From Achromobacter sp. RTa (GTDB lineage: Bacteria > Pseudomonadota > Gammaproteobacteria > Burkholderiales > Burkholderiaceae_B): DNA of 64,000 nucleotides. Numbering within the stretch: position 1 is the stretch's first letter; each line of letters starts with the position of its first letter. The notes under the pieces are model-generated. The model did not search any database. It was not told the origin of the DNA and saw nothing but the letters and a program-made list of their open reading frames with translations. The DNA lies in contig NZ_JPYO01000046.1 of assembly GCF_000757485.1 (NCBI RefSeq), forward strand, positions 345,257-409,256, written 5' to 3'. The translations under genes and the position numbers were made by a program. Shown here piece by piece: positions 1 through 9,581 of the stretch.

Positions 1-1
1 C

Positions 2-331
2 GACGATTCCCTGCGCGTGGAGCATTTCCACTCTACCCTGGCCACGCTGGACCCGTCCAGGGAACACGCGTTCGAGGCGGAGCTGAAGGATTCCGGCATC
101 GTCGTGCAGGTGCCGGCCGGCCAGACCCTGCTTGCCGCGTTGCGCGGCGCCAATATCGACGTGCAGAGCGATTGCGAGGAAGGGCTTTGCGGATCCTGCG
201 AAGTGCGCGTGCTGGGCGGCGCCGTCGATCACCGCGACGTAGTCCTCACGCGCGCCGAACGCGAAGCCGGCAATCGCATGATGGCCTGCTGTTCCCGCGC
301 TCAGGGCGGCCGCATCGTGCTGGAGCTGTAG
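2..331 (+). CDS. C-terminal part of a [2Fe-2S] ferredoxin-domain oxidoreductase (VanB/phthalate dioxygenase reductase type)
   Basis: The reading frame is open from the left edge, so only about the last 109 residues are present. They form a plant-type ferredoxin domain with the cluster ligands in CEEGLCGSC (C-x4-C-x2-C) followed about 29 residues later by the MMACC cysteine. In phthalate/vanillate oxygenase reductases this domain sits at the C terminus after FMN and NAD domains and passes electrons to a Rieske oxygenase. The FMN/NAD domains must lie to the left, outside the window. A GTG at 17 is in frame but would begin inside the domain linker, so it is not taken as the start. The partner oxygenase is not visible. 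Confidence 0.85.
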   Translation, partial: DDSLRVEHFHSTLATLDPSREHAFEAELKDSGIVVQVPAGQTLLAALRGANIDVQSDCEEGLCGSCEVRVLGGAVDHRDVVLTRAEREAGNRMMACCSRAQGGRIVLEL

Positions 332-418
332 CGCCGAAGGCGACCCTGGGAACCCGCCGCCCGCATGCCTGAAGTGGGGCTGAACGCGTTACAATTCATC
401 CCCTTTATTCATCACGGC

Positions 419-447
419 GTCCCGCAAAGGCGGGACACGTTTTTTTG
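419..447 (+). terminator. Rho-independent terminator after the oxidoreductase
   Basis: A 7-bp perfect stem, GTCCCGC (419-425) with GCGGGAC (430-436) around an AAAG loop, is followed within 4 nt by seven Ts (440-446). It lies 88 bp after the stop of the partial oxidoreductase gene and before psd, so it probably ends the upstream transcript. Confidence 0.75.
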
Positions 448-560
448 TTGCCCGGCCGCCCCAAGACAAAAACGCCCCCGGGGGGGCAGCAAGCGGGCGA
501 AGCCTGCGCCGCACGGGTTGTTTTTGCCGCCGGGCCCGCCCTTTTTCCTAGCGCTCCTAG

Positions 561-1424
561 ATGCCGATCAAAGACCAACTATTTCTCGCCAGCCAGTATC
601 TTGCGCCTCACCATCTGGTGTCGCGCCTCTTCGGATACGCCTCCGACTGCCGGGAACCCGCGGTCAAAAACTGGATGATCTCGCGCTTCGTGCGCCGCTA
701 CGGCGTGGACATGCGCGAGGCCCTGCAGGAAGATCCGTTGGCCTACGAGTGCTTCAATGATTTCTTTACCCGCGCATTGAAGGAAGGAGCCCGCCCGCTC
801 GATGACGAGCCGGGTTCCGTGGTCTGCCCCGCGGACGGAGCCATCAGCCAGATGGGCGCCATCGAGCACGGCCGCATCTTCCAGGCCAAGGGCCACTCTT
901 ACGGCCTGGCCGACCTGCTGGGCGGCGACGCCGAGCGCGCCGCGCCCTTCCAGGGCGGCGAGTTCGCGACGGTATACCTGTCGCCCAAGGACTACCACCG
1001 CGTCCACATGCCCGTCGCCGGCACCCTGCGCGAAATGGTCCACGTTCCCGGCCGCCTGTTCTCCGTCAATCCGCTCACCGCGCGCAACGTGCCGCGCCTG
1101 TTCGCGCGCAACGAGCGCGTCGTCTGCATTTTCGACACCGAGCACGGTCCGATGGCGCTGGTGCTCGTCGGCGCGATGATCGTCGCGTCGATTGAAACCG
1201 TATGGGCGGGCCTGGTCACGCCGCACAAGCGGCGCGTCAGATCCACGCGCTACGACGACGCCGCGCGCGCGCCCATCCATCTTGCGAGAGGCGCCGAAAT
1301 GGGCAGGTTCAAGCTGGGCTCGACGGCCATCGTGCTGTTCGGGCCGGGCAAGATCCGCTGGGCCGACACGCCCTCGGTGCTGGGCCCCGTGCGCATGGGC
1401 GAACTGATGGCGCTGCCTGCCTGA
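561..1424 (+). CDS. psd: phosphatidylserine decarboxylase proenzyme
   Basis: This 287-residue protein decarboxylates phosphatidylserine to phosphatidylethanolamine at the inner membrane. It carries the family's YHRVHMP segment and the C-terminal self-cleavage motif LGST, with Ser254 expected to become the pyruvoyl group of the small alpha subunit. Length matches bacterial Psd (about 280-300). It starts at ATG 561 (MPIKDQL); no strong ribosome-binding site is visible in the GC-rich leader. It stands alone between a terminator and an FMN-dehydrogenase gene on the same strand. Confidence 0.95.
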   Translation: MPIKDQLFLASQYLAPHHLVSRLFGYASDCREPAVKNWMISRFVRRYGVDMREALQEDPLAYECFNDFFTRALKEGARPLDDEPGSVVCPADGAISQMGAIEHGRIFQAKGHSYGLADLLGGDAERAAPFQGGEFATVYLSPKDYHRVHMPVAGTLREMVHVPGRLFSVNPLTARNVPRLFARNERVVCIFDTEHGPMALVLVGAMIVASIETVWAGLVTPHKRRVRSTRYDDAARAPIHLARGAEMGRFKLGSTAIVLFGPGKIRWADTPSVLGPVRMGELMALPA

Positions 1425-1533
1425 GGGCTGCCTGCCACGCGCTAGTTCGCCAAAAGCGAAATTGGATGTCGTGATTTATTCGCTTTATGCGAGAAACCGG
1501 CGTTGCTAGATTACGGGTTTTTGCCGGCCCGCC

Positions 1534-2760
1534 ATGACATCCACCCTGCCCTCCGCCGCCGTTCCCAGCGCGGCTCCCGCTGCCCCGGCGCCGCCGCGCG
1601 CGCTTGCGCGCCTGCTCTCGCTGGACGATTTCGAGGCGGCCGCCCGCAAGCGCCTGCCCCGCCCCATCTTCGGCTACATCGCCGGCGCGGCCGAGGACAA
1701 CCAATCCCTGCGGAGCAACCGCCAGGCCTTCGCCCGCTACGCATTCGCGCCGCGCGTGCTGGTGGACGTGTCGCGGCGCACGCAGCGCACCGAACTCTTC
1801 GGACGCCGCTACGAATCCCCCTTCGGCATCGCGCCCATGGGCATCAGCGCGCTGTCCGCCTACCGCGGCGACATCGTGCTGGCGCGGGCCGCCCGCGCTC
1901 AGGGCATTCCGGCCATACTCAGCGGCACGTCGCTGATCCCGCTCGAAGAGGTCATCCGCGAGGCGCCCGGCACCTGGTTCCAGGCCTACCTGCCCGGCGA
2001 CCCGCAGCGCATCGACGCCCTGGTCGAACGCGCCCGCCGCGCAGGCTACGAAACCCTGGTTCTGACAGTGGACATCCCCGTGTCGGCGAACCGTGAAAAC
2101 AATGTGCGCACGGGATTCTCGACCCCGCTCAAGCCCAGCCTGAGGCTGGCGTGGGACGGCATCACGCGGCCCCGCTGGCTGGCCGGCACGTTCCTGCGCA
2201 CCTTGCTGGCCCATGGCATGCCGCATTTCGAGAACTCGTTCGCCACGCGCGGCGCGCCCATCGTATCGGCATCGGTACTGCGCGACTTCACCGCGCGCGA
2301 CCATCTCAGTTGGGAGCACGTAGCGCGCATCCGCAGGCAGTGGCCCGGCGCGCTCATCATCAAGGGCATCCTGCACCCGCGCGACGCGGCCCTGGCGAGG
2401 CAGCACGGCGCCGACGGCGTCATCGTGTCCAATCATGGAGGGCGCCAGCTGGACGGCGCAATCTCGCCCTTGCGCGCGCTGCCCGGGGTCGTGGCGGAGG
2501 CCGGCGGCATGGCCGTGATGATGGACAGCGGCGTACGGCGTGGCGGCGACGTGCTCAAGGCGCTGGCGCTAGGCGCGCGCTACGTCTTCATCGGCCGCCC
2601 GTTCAATTACGCGGCGGCGGTCCGCGGCGAGGCCGGCGTCTCGCACGCCATCGGCCTGCTGCGCGCCGAGGTCGACCGCAACATGGCCATGCTGGGCATC
2701 AACGACATCCAGGAAATGAATGCGGACCTGCTCACGCGGGAAACGCTGGAGACGGACTGA
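1534..2760 (+). CDS. FMN-dependent alpha-hydroxy-acid dehydrogenase (L-lactate dehydrogenase / glycolate oxidase family)
   Basis: The protein has 408 residues and the TIM-barrel family signature SNHGGRQLDG near residue 299, with His301 as catalytic base and the following Arg as carboxylate ligand. The N-terminal part contains the DFEAAARKRLPRPIFGYIAGAA-type segment that begins these enzymes (paraphrased from residues 30-55). Family members oxidise L-lactate, L-mandelate or glycolate and pass electrons to the respiratory chain or oxygen; the substrate cannot be told from the sequence alone. No lactate permease or regulator is adjacent, so lldD is not assigned. The first 25 residues are a low-complexity Ala/Pro stretch, so a later start is possible. 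Confidence 0.9.
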   Translation: MTSTLPSAAVPSAAPAAPAPPRALARLLSLDDFEAAARKRLPRPIFGYIAGAAEDNQSLRSNRQAFARYAFAPRVLVDVSRRTQRTELFGRRYESPFGIAPMGISALSAYRGDIVLARAARAQGIPAILSGTSLIPLEEVIREAPGTWFQAYLPGDPQRIDALVERARRAGYETLVLTVDIPVSANRENNVRTGFSTPLKPSLRLAWDGITRPRWLAGTFLRTLLAHGMPHFENSFATRGAPIVSASVLRDFTARDHLSWEHVARIRRQWPGALIIKGILHPRDAALARQHGADGVIVSNHGGRQLDGAISPLRALPGVVAEAGGMAVMMDSGVRRGGDVLKALALGARYVFIGRPFNYAAAVRGEAGVSHAIGLLRAEVDRNMAMLGINDIQEMNADLLTRETLETD

Positions 2761-2849
2761 AGCGGGCCCTGCCCGGCCCGGAATAGAATGGCGTTTCTCT
2801 TGACACGCGCGCCCGGGGCCCTCCCGCGGGCGCGCCTCGCGAGCCGCCT

Positions 2850-4016
2850 GTGTCCCTACGCCAATCCTCGTTTTTCCTGCGTTTCCTGACCCTGGGCGCG
2901 TTGGCCCACGTCTACGTGGGCGCCCGCCTGATTCCCGACGCCATGCTCGGCGGCAGGGAATCCGCCGCCGCCGTTCTCGTCCTGGTGCTGTCCTGCATCC
3001 TGATTCCGCTGGGCATGCTGGCCCGCTCGTCCCTGCACCCGCCCTGGGGCGACCGCATCGCGTGGGTCGGCTTGTTCGCGATGGGCCTGTTCTCCTCGCT
3101 GTTCGTGCTGACGGCGCTGCGCGACGCGCTGCTGCTTGCAGGCTGGCTGGCCACGCTGCCCATGGACGCCGCGCCGCCCTGGGCCCTGCTGCGCCAGACC
3201 AGCGCGTGGGCAGTCGTCGGCCTGGCGCTGGCCGGCACGCTGATCGGTTTGTACAACGCGCGGCGGCGCGCGCGCGTCGTCGACGTGGACGTTCCGATCG
3301 ACGGGCTCGCTCCGGACCTGGACGGCTTCACCATCGTCCAGATCAGCGACATCCACGTCGGGCCCACCATCAAGAAGCGCTATGTGCAGGCCATCGTGGA
3401 CGCCGTCAATGAACAATTGCCCGACATGATCGCGATCACCGGCGACGTGGTCGACGGCAGCGTCGACCACCTGGCGGGCCAGGCCAGCCCGCTCGGCCAG
3501 CTGCGCGCGCCCTATGGCGTTTACCTGGTCACCGGCAACCATGAATATTATTCAGGCGCCGCGGCCTGGGTGGCCGAGTTCCGCCGCATGGGCCTGCGGG
3601 TGCTGATGAACGAGCACGCCGTCATCCATCCCGCCGGCCTGCCGGTCGTCGTGGCGGGCGTGACCGACTACAGCGCTGGCGCCTTCGATCCGCAGCAGCG
3701 CAGCAACCCCGCCGCCGCGCTGTCCGGCGCGCCCGCGGACGCCAAGCCCAGGATCCTCCTGGCGCACCAGCCCCGCAGCGCGGCGGCGGCCGAGCCGCTA
3801 GGCTATACCCTGCAACTCTCCGGCCACACGCATGGCGGCCAGTTCTTCCCCTGGGGTTTCTTCGTGCGCTTCCAGCAGCCCTATACCGCAGGCCTGCACC
3901 GGCTGGGCAAAATGTGGGTGTACACCAGCCGCGGCACCGGCTATTGGGGACCGCCCAAGCGCCTGGGCGCGCCTTCGGAAATCACGCGGCTGCGCCTGCG
4001 CGCGGCGGCCCGCTGA
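2850..4016 (+). CDS. membrane-anchored metallophosphoesterase (YkuE/YaeI-like)
   Basis: This 388-residue protein begins at GTG 2850. The first 140 residues contain about four hydrophobic segments, and the rest is a calcineurin-like phosphoesterase domain with all metal motifs: DIH (from Asp167), GDVVDG, GNHE (Asn230-His231) and GHTHGG (325-330). Such proteins are inner-membrane dinuclear-metal phosphoesterases of largely unknown substrate; some relatives act on phospholipid or UDP-sugar phosphates. It is transcribed after the FMN dehydrogenase with a 90-bp gap and faces the Lrp gene convergently. Confidence 0.9.
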   Translation: MSLRQSSFFLRFLTLGALAHVYVGARLIPDAMLGGRESAAAVLVLVLSCILIPLGMLARSSLHPPWGDRIAWVGLFAMGLFSSLFVLTALRDALLLAGWLATLPMDAAPPWALLRQTSAWAVVGLALAGTLIGLYNARRRARVVDVDVPIDGLAPDLDGFTIVQISDIHVGPTIKKRYVQAIVDAVNEQLPDMIAITGDVVDGSVDHLAGQASPLGQLRAPYGVYLVTGNHEYYSGAAAWVAEFRRMGLRVLMNEHAVIHPAGLPVVVAGVTDYSAGAFDPQQRSNPAAALSGAPADAKPRILLAHQPRSAAAAEPLGYTLQLSGHTHGGQFFPWGFFVRFQQPYTAGLHRLGKMWVYTSRGTGYWGPPKRLGAPSEITRLRLRAAAR

Positions 4017-4031
4017 CCGGACGGCGCCGGT

Positions 4032-4487
4032 TCAGGCGTTGTCCGGCAGCGGGCCGCGCTCCAGGTAGCTGGTCAACGCGATATCGCTCGTGGTGTTGGT
4101 GATGCCTTCGATCTGGTGGATGCGCGCCAGCAGCAGTTCCAACGCCTGGGTGTCGCGCACCCGCACCTTCAGGAGCATCGCGCTCTTGCCGGTAATCGTG
4201 TGGATCTCTTCGACCTCGTTCAGCTCCGCCAGCCCCAGCACCTGCTGCGTGATGCTCCAGTTGTTGGTGTCCACATGGATGAAGGCCAGCAGCGGCCGGC
4301 CGATCCTGGCGCCATCCAGCCTGGCGGCGATGCCTTTGATCAATCCGTCGCGCTTGAGCCGCTTGACGCGCTCGTGCACGGCCGGGGCGGAAAGATTCAG
4401 CATCTTGCCCAATTCCGCGTAGCTGGGCGTGGCATCTGCCGCCAGCAGCGTTAACAGTTTTCGGTCGCGGTCGTCTAGGTCTGACAT
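4032..4487 (-). CDS. Lrp/AsnC-family transcriptional regulator
   Basis: This 151-residue protein starts MSDLDDRDRKLL. It has the N-terminal winged HTH (LSAPAVHERVKRLKRDGLIKG, about residues 28-48) followed by a RAM effector domain ending in the usual ITNTTSDIALTSYLERGPLP tail (paraphrased here from residues 128-147). The open frame extends further upstream, but ATG 4487 matches the family N terminus exactly. It diverges from an MFS exporter gene with an AT-rich palindrome between them, suggesting that it controls both itself and the exporter in response to an amino acid. Confidence 0.92.
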   Translation of the reverse strand: MSDLDDRDRKLLTLLAADATPSYAELGKMLNLSAPAVHERVKRLKRDGLIKGIAARLDGARIGRPLLAFIHVDTNNWSITQQVLGLAELNEVEEIHTITGKSAMLLKVRVRDTQALELLLARIHQIEGITNTTSDIALTSYLERGPLPDNA

Positions 4488-4524
4488 TGGAATTGCATTC
4501 TGCCGAACGGCATTCGAACTTTTA

Positions 4525-4565
4525 TGGAATAAGGAAATATAGGAGTTAACCCTTATTTTATTCCA
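4525..4565. promoter_or_regulatory. candidate Lrp operator in the divergent promoter region
   Basis: TGGAATAAGG (4525-4534) and CCTTATTTTATTCCA (4551-4565) form an imperfect inverted repeat in an AT-rich 91-bp gap between the Lrp-type gene and the MFS gene. Its position and symmetry fit an autoregulatory operator for an Lrp-family protein. This is an inference from symmetry and position only. Confidence 0.5.
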
Positions 4566-4578
4566 ATAAAATTCCGGG

Positions 4579-5775
4579 ATGCATAACCGTAGCACCCGTA
4601 GCACCCGCCCCCTTTCTTCCGTTCCCGCCCTGATGTTCGCCGTCAGCGTAGTCGGTTCCAACGGCCTCGCGCTCAGTCCCATCCTCAGCGATGTCGCCCG
4701 CTCGTTTTCCACGTCCGCGCTGACGATCAGCACCGCCATTTCGGCGTACGGCGCGGCGACCGCCGCCAGCGCTTTCTTCCTGGCCGCGCGCATCGACCGC
4801 ATCGGGATCCGGCGCGCGCTGCTGGCCGCCATGGCCGTGCTGATCGCCGCCCTGGCCTTGTCAGCGGCCGCGCCGCACTGGATCGTGCTGACGGTGGCCC
4901 AGGCCCTGGCGGGCGCGGCCGCCGGCGTGATCCTGCCCGCGGCCTACGGATCTGCCTCCCTGGTCGCGCCGCCCGGCCAGGAAGCGCGCACGCTGGGCCG
5001 CGTCATCGCGGGCTGGTCCGTGTCACTGGTGGCCGGCGTGCCGCTGTCCGCGCTCATCTCGGACGCCGTGGGCTGGCGCGCCACCTATGCAACATTGGCG
5101 CTGTGCGCCGCAATCGCGGCGCTTGGCCTGCGCCGGCTGCCGGAGCGGCGGGCGGCTCATCCCGCCCCGCTGCGCCTGTCCCGCCTTCTTGCGCCCCTCT
5201 CGTACCGCGATGTGCCCGCGCTGCTGCTGGGCTGCCTGGCCTTTTCATCGGCGTTCTATGGCGTCTACGCCTTCCTGGCCGACCACGTGCGCGCCTTGCT
5301 GGCGCTGTCCGCCGGACAGGTGGGCTTCATCGCTTTCGCCTACGGCGCAGGCTTCCTGCTGGCAGGCATGGCCGGCGCGCCGCTGATCGAACGCGCGGGT
5401 CCGCGCCGCGCCCTGCCGCTGGCGCTGGGGGCCATCGCGCTGGTCTACGTGGGGCTGCTGCCGGCCGCGCACTCGCTGGCGGCCGTGCTCGCCCTCGCCA
5501 CGCTGTGGGGAGCCGCCTCGCAATTCAGCCTGAATCTGCTGGTGCTGCTGCTCTCCCGCGCCCGTCCGGAAGAACGGGGCGCGGTGCTGGGATTGAACAC
5601 CTGCACGACGTATCTGGGCGCCAGCGTCGGCACCGCGGTCGCCGGCACGATCTACACGCACGCCGGCTTCGAAACGCTGGGTCTCGTCGCGGCCGCCGCC
5701 CTTGCGGCCGCGGCCATCGGCCTGCACTGGCGCCTGAATGGCCGGCGCGCCGCCACGGGCGAAGCCGCCGCCTGA
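4579..5775 (+). CDS. MFS transporter, probable amino-acid or drug exporter
   Basis: The 398-residue protein has about 12 hydrophobic segments and a major-facilitator fold, with an RIDRIG-type loop after TM2. It resembles the AraJ/YdhP-like efflux branch of the family. The divergent Lrp-type regulator suggests export of an amino acid or related compound, but the substrate cannot be read from the sequence. It starts at ATG 4579. Its stop lies 18 bp from the convergent diguanylate cyclase gene. Confidence 0.88.
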   Translation: MHNRSTRSTRPLSSVPALMFAVSVVGSNGLALSPILSDVARSFSTSALTISTAISAYGAATAASAFFLAARIDRIGIRRALLAAMAVLIAALALSAAAPHWIVLTVAQALAGAAAGVILPAAYGSASLVAPPGQEARTLGRVIAGWSVSLVAGVPLSALISDAVGWRATYATLALCAAIAALGLRRLPERRAAHPAPLRLSRLLAPLSYRDVPALLLGCLAFSSAFYGVYAFLADHVRALLALSAGQVGFIAFAYGAGFLLAGMAGAPLIERAGPRRALPLALGAIALVYVGLLPAAHSLAAVLALATLWGAASQFSLNLLVLLLSRARPEERGAVLGLNTCTTYLGASVGTAVAGTIYTHAGFETLGLVAAAALAAAAIGLHWRLNGRRAATGEAAA

Positions 5776-5793
5776 ACGGCCGTCGCGCCGCGC

Positions 5794-7197
5794 TCAGACG
5801 CGGTATTCGACCGCGCAGTCGCGTCCGGCCCGCTTGGCCTGGTAGAGCGCGAAATCGGCGCGGCGCAGCACCTCCGACGCGTTTGAATCCCCGTCGGCAA
5901 AACGCGCGATGCCGCCGCTCACCGACAGTGCCACCGCTTCTCCGTCGATATCCACCGGGTGCTGCCGCAGGCTTGCACGCAGGCGGTCGCAGATCGCATG
6001 CGCCACGTCCACGTCCGAATCGGCGAGCAGCACCAGGAACTCTTCGCCCCCGAGGCGGCCGATCGAGTCGCCTTCGCGCAGGCAGGCGCGCAGCTGGCTG
6101 CAAAAATGCCGCAAGGCGGTGTCGCCTCCCAGATGGCCGTAGCGGTCGTTGACCTGCTTGAAGTAGTCCAGGTCCAGCATCAGCGCCGTATTCGGGCCAC
6201 CTTCTCCGCCTCTGGCCGCGGCCAGCCTGTCCTCCACGCGCCTGAGGATCTCGGCGCGGTTCCAGCAGCCGGTCAGGCTGTCGATCCGCGCCAGGCGCGC
6301 CAGCGCCGCTTCGGTGCGCCGGTTGTCCGTCATGTCCATCCCGATATTGACCACCTTGCCGTCGGGCAGGCGGACGTTCGACCACAGGACCGCCAGCATC
6401 TCTCCGCCGCGCGTGCGCGGATTCCATTCGCGGAATGCGCGGTTGGGCTGCAGCCCGACGCTGTCGATGACCTGCTGCCTGACCTGCGGATCGGGATAGA
6501 ACAGTTCCAGCGGGTTCCGGTATGCCTTGAGTTCGGCCTCCGACCAGCCAAAGCGCTCTTCACAGGCTTCGTTCCAGAGAATGCACTGGCCGTCGGCCCC
6601 GAACGCGTTGATCAGCACCGGCGCCTTCTGGAACAGGGCCTCATGCTGCGCCACCACGTCGCGCAGGCGCGCAAGCTCGCGCTCGCGCGCCGCCGCCCCA
6701 AGCACGGCATGCCGGGCAAACGCGGCCAACATGGCCTGGGCGCCGGCATAGGCAGACGCGTCGGCCAGGCAGCGCTTGAAGAGGAAGGCGATGTGGCCGC
6801 AAGCCGCCCCATCCATGTCGAAGATCCTATGCGCGACGCAGGCGCGCGCGTCCGCCTGCCCGAACCAGGGGTGGCTCGCAGGGATGCCGTCCAGGCATTC
6901 GAACGAAGCCGCCAGCGCCAGCCGGGTCTCCAGCTCGGCGGCGGCGCCGCCCGCATCCGCGGGCAAGCCGGCGCGGCAACTCTTGCTGGCGGTGAATTCC
7001 ACGCCGCCGCCCAGGGCTTCCAGCCGCACCCAGGCATAGTCCACCCCCATGTCCTCGACCGCGCGGCAGACCAGTCTCTCGAAGAACCGAGCATCGGTCT
7101 CCGCCCCCAGGATGCCGCTGGCGGCGCCGAGGATGCGGGCGTCTTCCGGGACCTGCGCCGGAACGCTGGCCGCGCAGGTGGACGATGATCTTCGCAT
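5794..7197 (-). CDS. GAF-PAS-GGDEF diguanylate cyclase
   Basis: The 467-residue protein has a GAF-like sensor (about 20-165), a PAS domain (about 180-300, with WNEACEERFGWSEAEL) and a C-terminal GGDEF domain. The active site is GGEEF at 383-387, intact for cyclic-di-GMP synthesis, and an inhibitory RxxD site (REGD, 374-377) lies the expected five residues upstream. There is no EAL domain and no clear membrane segment, so it is probably a cytoplasmic sensor. The ATG at 7197 (MRRSSS) is preferred; the frame continues 38 codons upstream through low-complexity sequence. The metQ-like gene lies upstream on the same strand. Confidence 0.88.
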   Translation of the reverse strand: MRRSSSTCAASVPAQVPEDARILGAASGILGAETDARFFERLVCRAVEDMGVDYAWVRLEALGGGVEFTASKSCRAGLPADAGGAAAELETRLALAASFECLDGIPASHPWFGQADARACVAHRIFDMDGAACGHIAFLFKRCLADASAYAGAQAMLAAFARHAVLGAAARERELARLRDVVAQHEALFQKAPVLINAFGADGQCILWNEACEERFGWSEAELKAYRNPLELFYPDPQVRQQVIDSVGLQPNRAFREWNPRTRGGEMLAVLWSNVRLPDGKVVNIGMDMTDNRRTEAALARLARIDSLTGCWNRAEILRRVEDRLAAARGGEGGPNTALMLDLDYFKQVNDRYGHLGGDTALRHFCSQLRACLREGDSIGRLGGEEFLVLLADSDVDVAHAICDRLRASLRQHPVDIDGEAVALSVSGGIARFADGDSNASEVLRRADFALYQAKRAGRDCAVEYRV

Positions 7198-7348
7198 GCT
7201 GCAATCGGTATAGGGGCGCCAGGCCGACGGGCCAGGCGGGGCCGGCAACGCCGGAATGCCCGGCCGGGAGTCGGCGCCAGTATACGGTCCATATCCGCTG
7301 GCGACTGCCAAGAATCGTCAACGCCCGCCCGCCGGCGGCCGCGACGCC

Positions 7349-8170
7349 CTACCAGGGGAAATCGATCAGGTCGCCGTAAAGGGCGCGCAGCTTGGCCTTG
7401 ACCTCGGGCGATTGCTGGTAAATCGCGATGAACTTCAGCAGGCGTGGATCCTGGGCGCCCTTCGGCGTGGCCACCCACCGGATCGCGTAGCGGCGCACGT
7501 TGACCGGATCCGCGTTGTCGAACGCCAGGCCGTCTTTCTCGTCGATGCCGGCCTGCTTGGCGAATGTCGTGTAGGTCACGGACGCGGTCACGTCGTCGAA
7601 CGTGCGCGCCGACTGCGAACCCTCGATCTGCACGAACTTCAGCTTTTTCGGATTCGACACCACGTCCTCCAGCGTCGCCCGGTGGGCCACGCCGGGTTTC
7701 AGCTTGATGAGCCCGATGGATTCCAGCAGCAACAGGGCCCGGCCGGTGTTCACCGGATCGTTGGGCACCGCGATCGTCGCGCCGTCGGGCACGGTATCGC
7801 CCTTCTTGAGCTTCTTCGAGAACAGGCCGATCGTGGTGGAATAGCCGTAGGCGATCGGCACCAGGTCGGCGCCGCGGCGCTGGTTGAACAACTGCAGGAA
7901 AGGTTCGTGCTGGAAGAAGTTCGCATCCACGGATCCGTCCGCCACCGCGATGTTCGGCAGCACCCAATCGTTGAACTCCACCAATTGCACCTCCAGCCCT
8001 TCCTTCCTGGCCTGGGCGATCGCCAGTTCCGTGGCTGCGTTCGCCACGCTGGCGATCACGCCGATCCGCAAGGGCTTGTCCTGCGCCACCGCGCTCGTTC
8101 CGCAGGCCAGGGCCAGCGCCGCAACGGCCGCGCCGCGGGTCAGTATCGAAAACAAACGTCGCATGTGCAT
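7349..8170 (-). CDS. metQ: MetQ/NlpA-family ABC transporter substrate-binding protein
   Basis: This 273-residue protein has an N-terminal signal segment (RLFSILTRGAAVAALALACG) and the NLPA-family body with the hallmark FFQHEPFLQ and the ATIAVPNDPVN region. Family members bind D/L-methionine or related compounds for the MetNI importer. LALAC could be a weak lipobox, but the alternative signal peptidase I cut after AVAQ is equally plausible. No metN or metI gene is nearby, so it is an orphan binding protein or serves a transporter elsewhere. Several ATG codons lie close together at 8164, 8170 and 8179, and the start is uncertain by a few residues. Confidence 0.85.
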   Translation of the reverse strand: MHMRRLFSILTRGAAVAALALACGTSAVAQDKPLRIGVIASVANAATELAIAQARKEGLEVQLVEFNDWVLPNIAVADGSVDANFFQHEPFLQLFNQRRGADLVPIAYGYSTTIGLFSKKLKKGDTVPDGATIAVPNDPVNTGRALLLLESIGLIKLKPGVAHRATLEDVVSNPKKLKFVQIEGSQSARTFDDVTASVTYTTFAKQAGIDEKDGLAFDNADPVNVRRYAIRWVATPKGAQDPRLLKFIAIYQQSPEVKAKLRALYGDLIDFPW

Positions 8171-8330
8171 GAAGACCATCCAGGTAGGGAAAACGGGGCG
8201 TCGCCCGGCATAGCCGCTATTGTGCAGCAGCCCATCGCCGGCGCCGGCAAAGGCCTTTGTCACGCAATGGCAATCCCGCCGCCCGGCAAGCGGCGCTAAG
8301 ATGGCATCAATACGTCCTCGGGAGACGCTC

Positions 8331-9554
8331 ATGAGCGCCGTATTGACATCCCCGTCCGCCGCCAGCCATCGCGACCAGGTCGAAGACCAGCTGGGCGCGC
8401 ACAATTACCATCCGCTGGACGTGGTGATCGCCCGCGGCAGCGGCGTCTGGCTCTACGACGTCGATGGCCGCAAGTACCTGGACTGCCTGTCCGCCTATTC
8501 GGCCGTCAACCAGGGGCACTGCCACCCCGCCATCCTGGCCGCCATGACGGAACAGGCGCAGAAGCTCACGCTGACCTCGCGCGCCTTCCGCCACGACCAG
8601 ATGGCGCCGTTCTACGAAGACCTGGCCCGCCTGACGGGCGCGCACAAGATCCTGCCCATGAACAGCGGCGCGGAAGCCGTGGAAACCGCCATCAAGGCGG
8701 TGCGCAAATGGGGTTACGAAGTGCGCGGCGTGCCTGAAGGCGAGGCGGAAATCATCGTCTGCGCCAACAACTTCCATGGGCGCACCCTGGGCATCGTCGG
8801 CTTCTCGACCGACCCGGACGCCTATGGCCATTACGGCCCCTTCGCGCCTGGATTCAAGGTGGTCCCTTTCGGCGACTACGAAGCCTTCGACGCCGCCATC
8901 ACGCCCAACACCGTCGCCTTCCTGGTCGAGCCCATCCAGGGCGAGGCCGGCGTCGTGCTGCCGCCCGCCGGATACTTCGCCCGTGTGCGGCGGCGCTGCA
9001 CCGAACTGGGCATCACCTTGATCCTGGACGAGATCCAGACCGGCCTGGGACGCACCGGCAAGCTGTTGGCCGAGGAGCACGAAGGCATCGAAGCCGACGT
9101 CACCCTGATCGGCAAGGCGCTCTCCGGCGGGTTCTATCCCGTGTCGGCGGTGCTGTCCAACGCCGACGTGCTCGGAGTCTTCCAGCCCGGCCAGCACGGC
9201 AGCACCTTCGGCGGCAATCCGCTAGCCTGCGCCATCGCGCGCGCCGCGCTGCGCGTGCTGACCGAGGAAGGCATGATAGAAAACGCCGCGGCCATGGGCG
9301 CGTACTTCCTCGAACGCCTGCGGGCGCTGCCCGGCCCCGTGCGTGAAGTGCGCGGCCGCGGCCTGATGCTGGCCGTGGAACTGGAGCCCGGCGCGGGCGG
9401 CGCCCGCCTGTGGTGCGAACGCCTGCAGGCGCGCGGCATGCTGGTCAAGGATACCCACGGCCACACCTTGCGCCTGTCCCCGCCCCTGATCGTGACGCGC
9501 GAGCAGATCGATTGGGCCTGCGACCAGCTCGCCGCGGTACTATCCGCCCCTTGA
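8331..9554 (+). CDS. rocD: ornithine aminotransferase
   Basis: The 407-residue class-III PLP aminotransferase contains [14 protein letters not shown] near the N terminus, [11 protein letters not shown], and the PLP lysine Lys262 in [10 protein letters not shown]. These match ornithine--oxo-acid transaminase, which converts ornithine to glutamate-5-semialdehyde. ATG 8331 is preceded by GGGAGA at good spacing; in-frame codons upstream to 8220 look non-coding. It lies 27 bp before an arginase gene, so the two probably form the arginase route of arginine use (arginine to ornithine to glutamate semialdehyde). Confidence 0.93.
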   Translation: MSAVLTSPSAASHRDQVEDQLGAHNYHPLDVVIARGSGVWLYDVDGRKYLDCLSAYSAVNQGHCHPAILAAMTEQAQKLTLTSRAFRHDQMAPFYEDLARLTGAHKILPMNSGAEAVETAIKAVRKWGYEVRGVPEGEAEIIVCANNFHGRTLGIVGFSTDPDAYGHYGPFAPGFKVVPFGDYEAFDAAITPNTVAFLVEPIQGEAGVVLPPAGYFARVRRRCTELGITLILDEIQTGLGRTGKLLAEEHEGIEADVTLIGKALSGGFYPVSAVLSNADVLGVFQPGQHGSTFGGNPLACAIARAALRVLTEEGMIENAAAMGAYFLERLRALPGPVREVRGRGLMLAVELEPGAGGARLWCERLQARGMLVKDTHGHTLRLSPPLIVTREQIDWACDQLAAVLSAP

Positions 9555-9581
9555 CGACGCACCTAGCCCGGAGCCCGCAAC

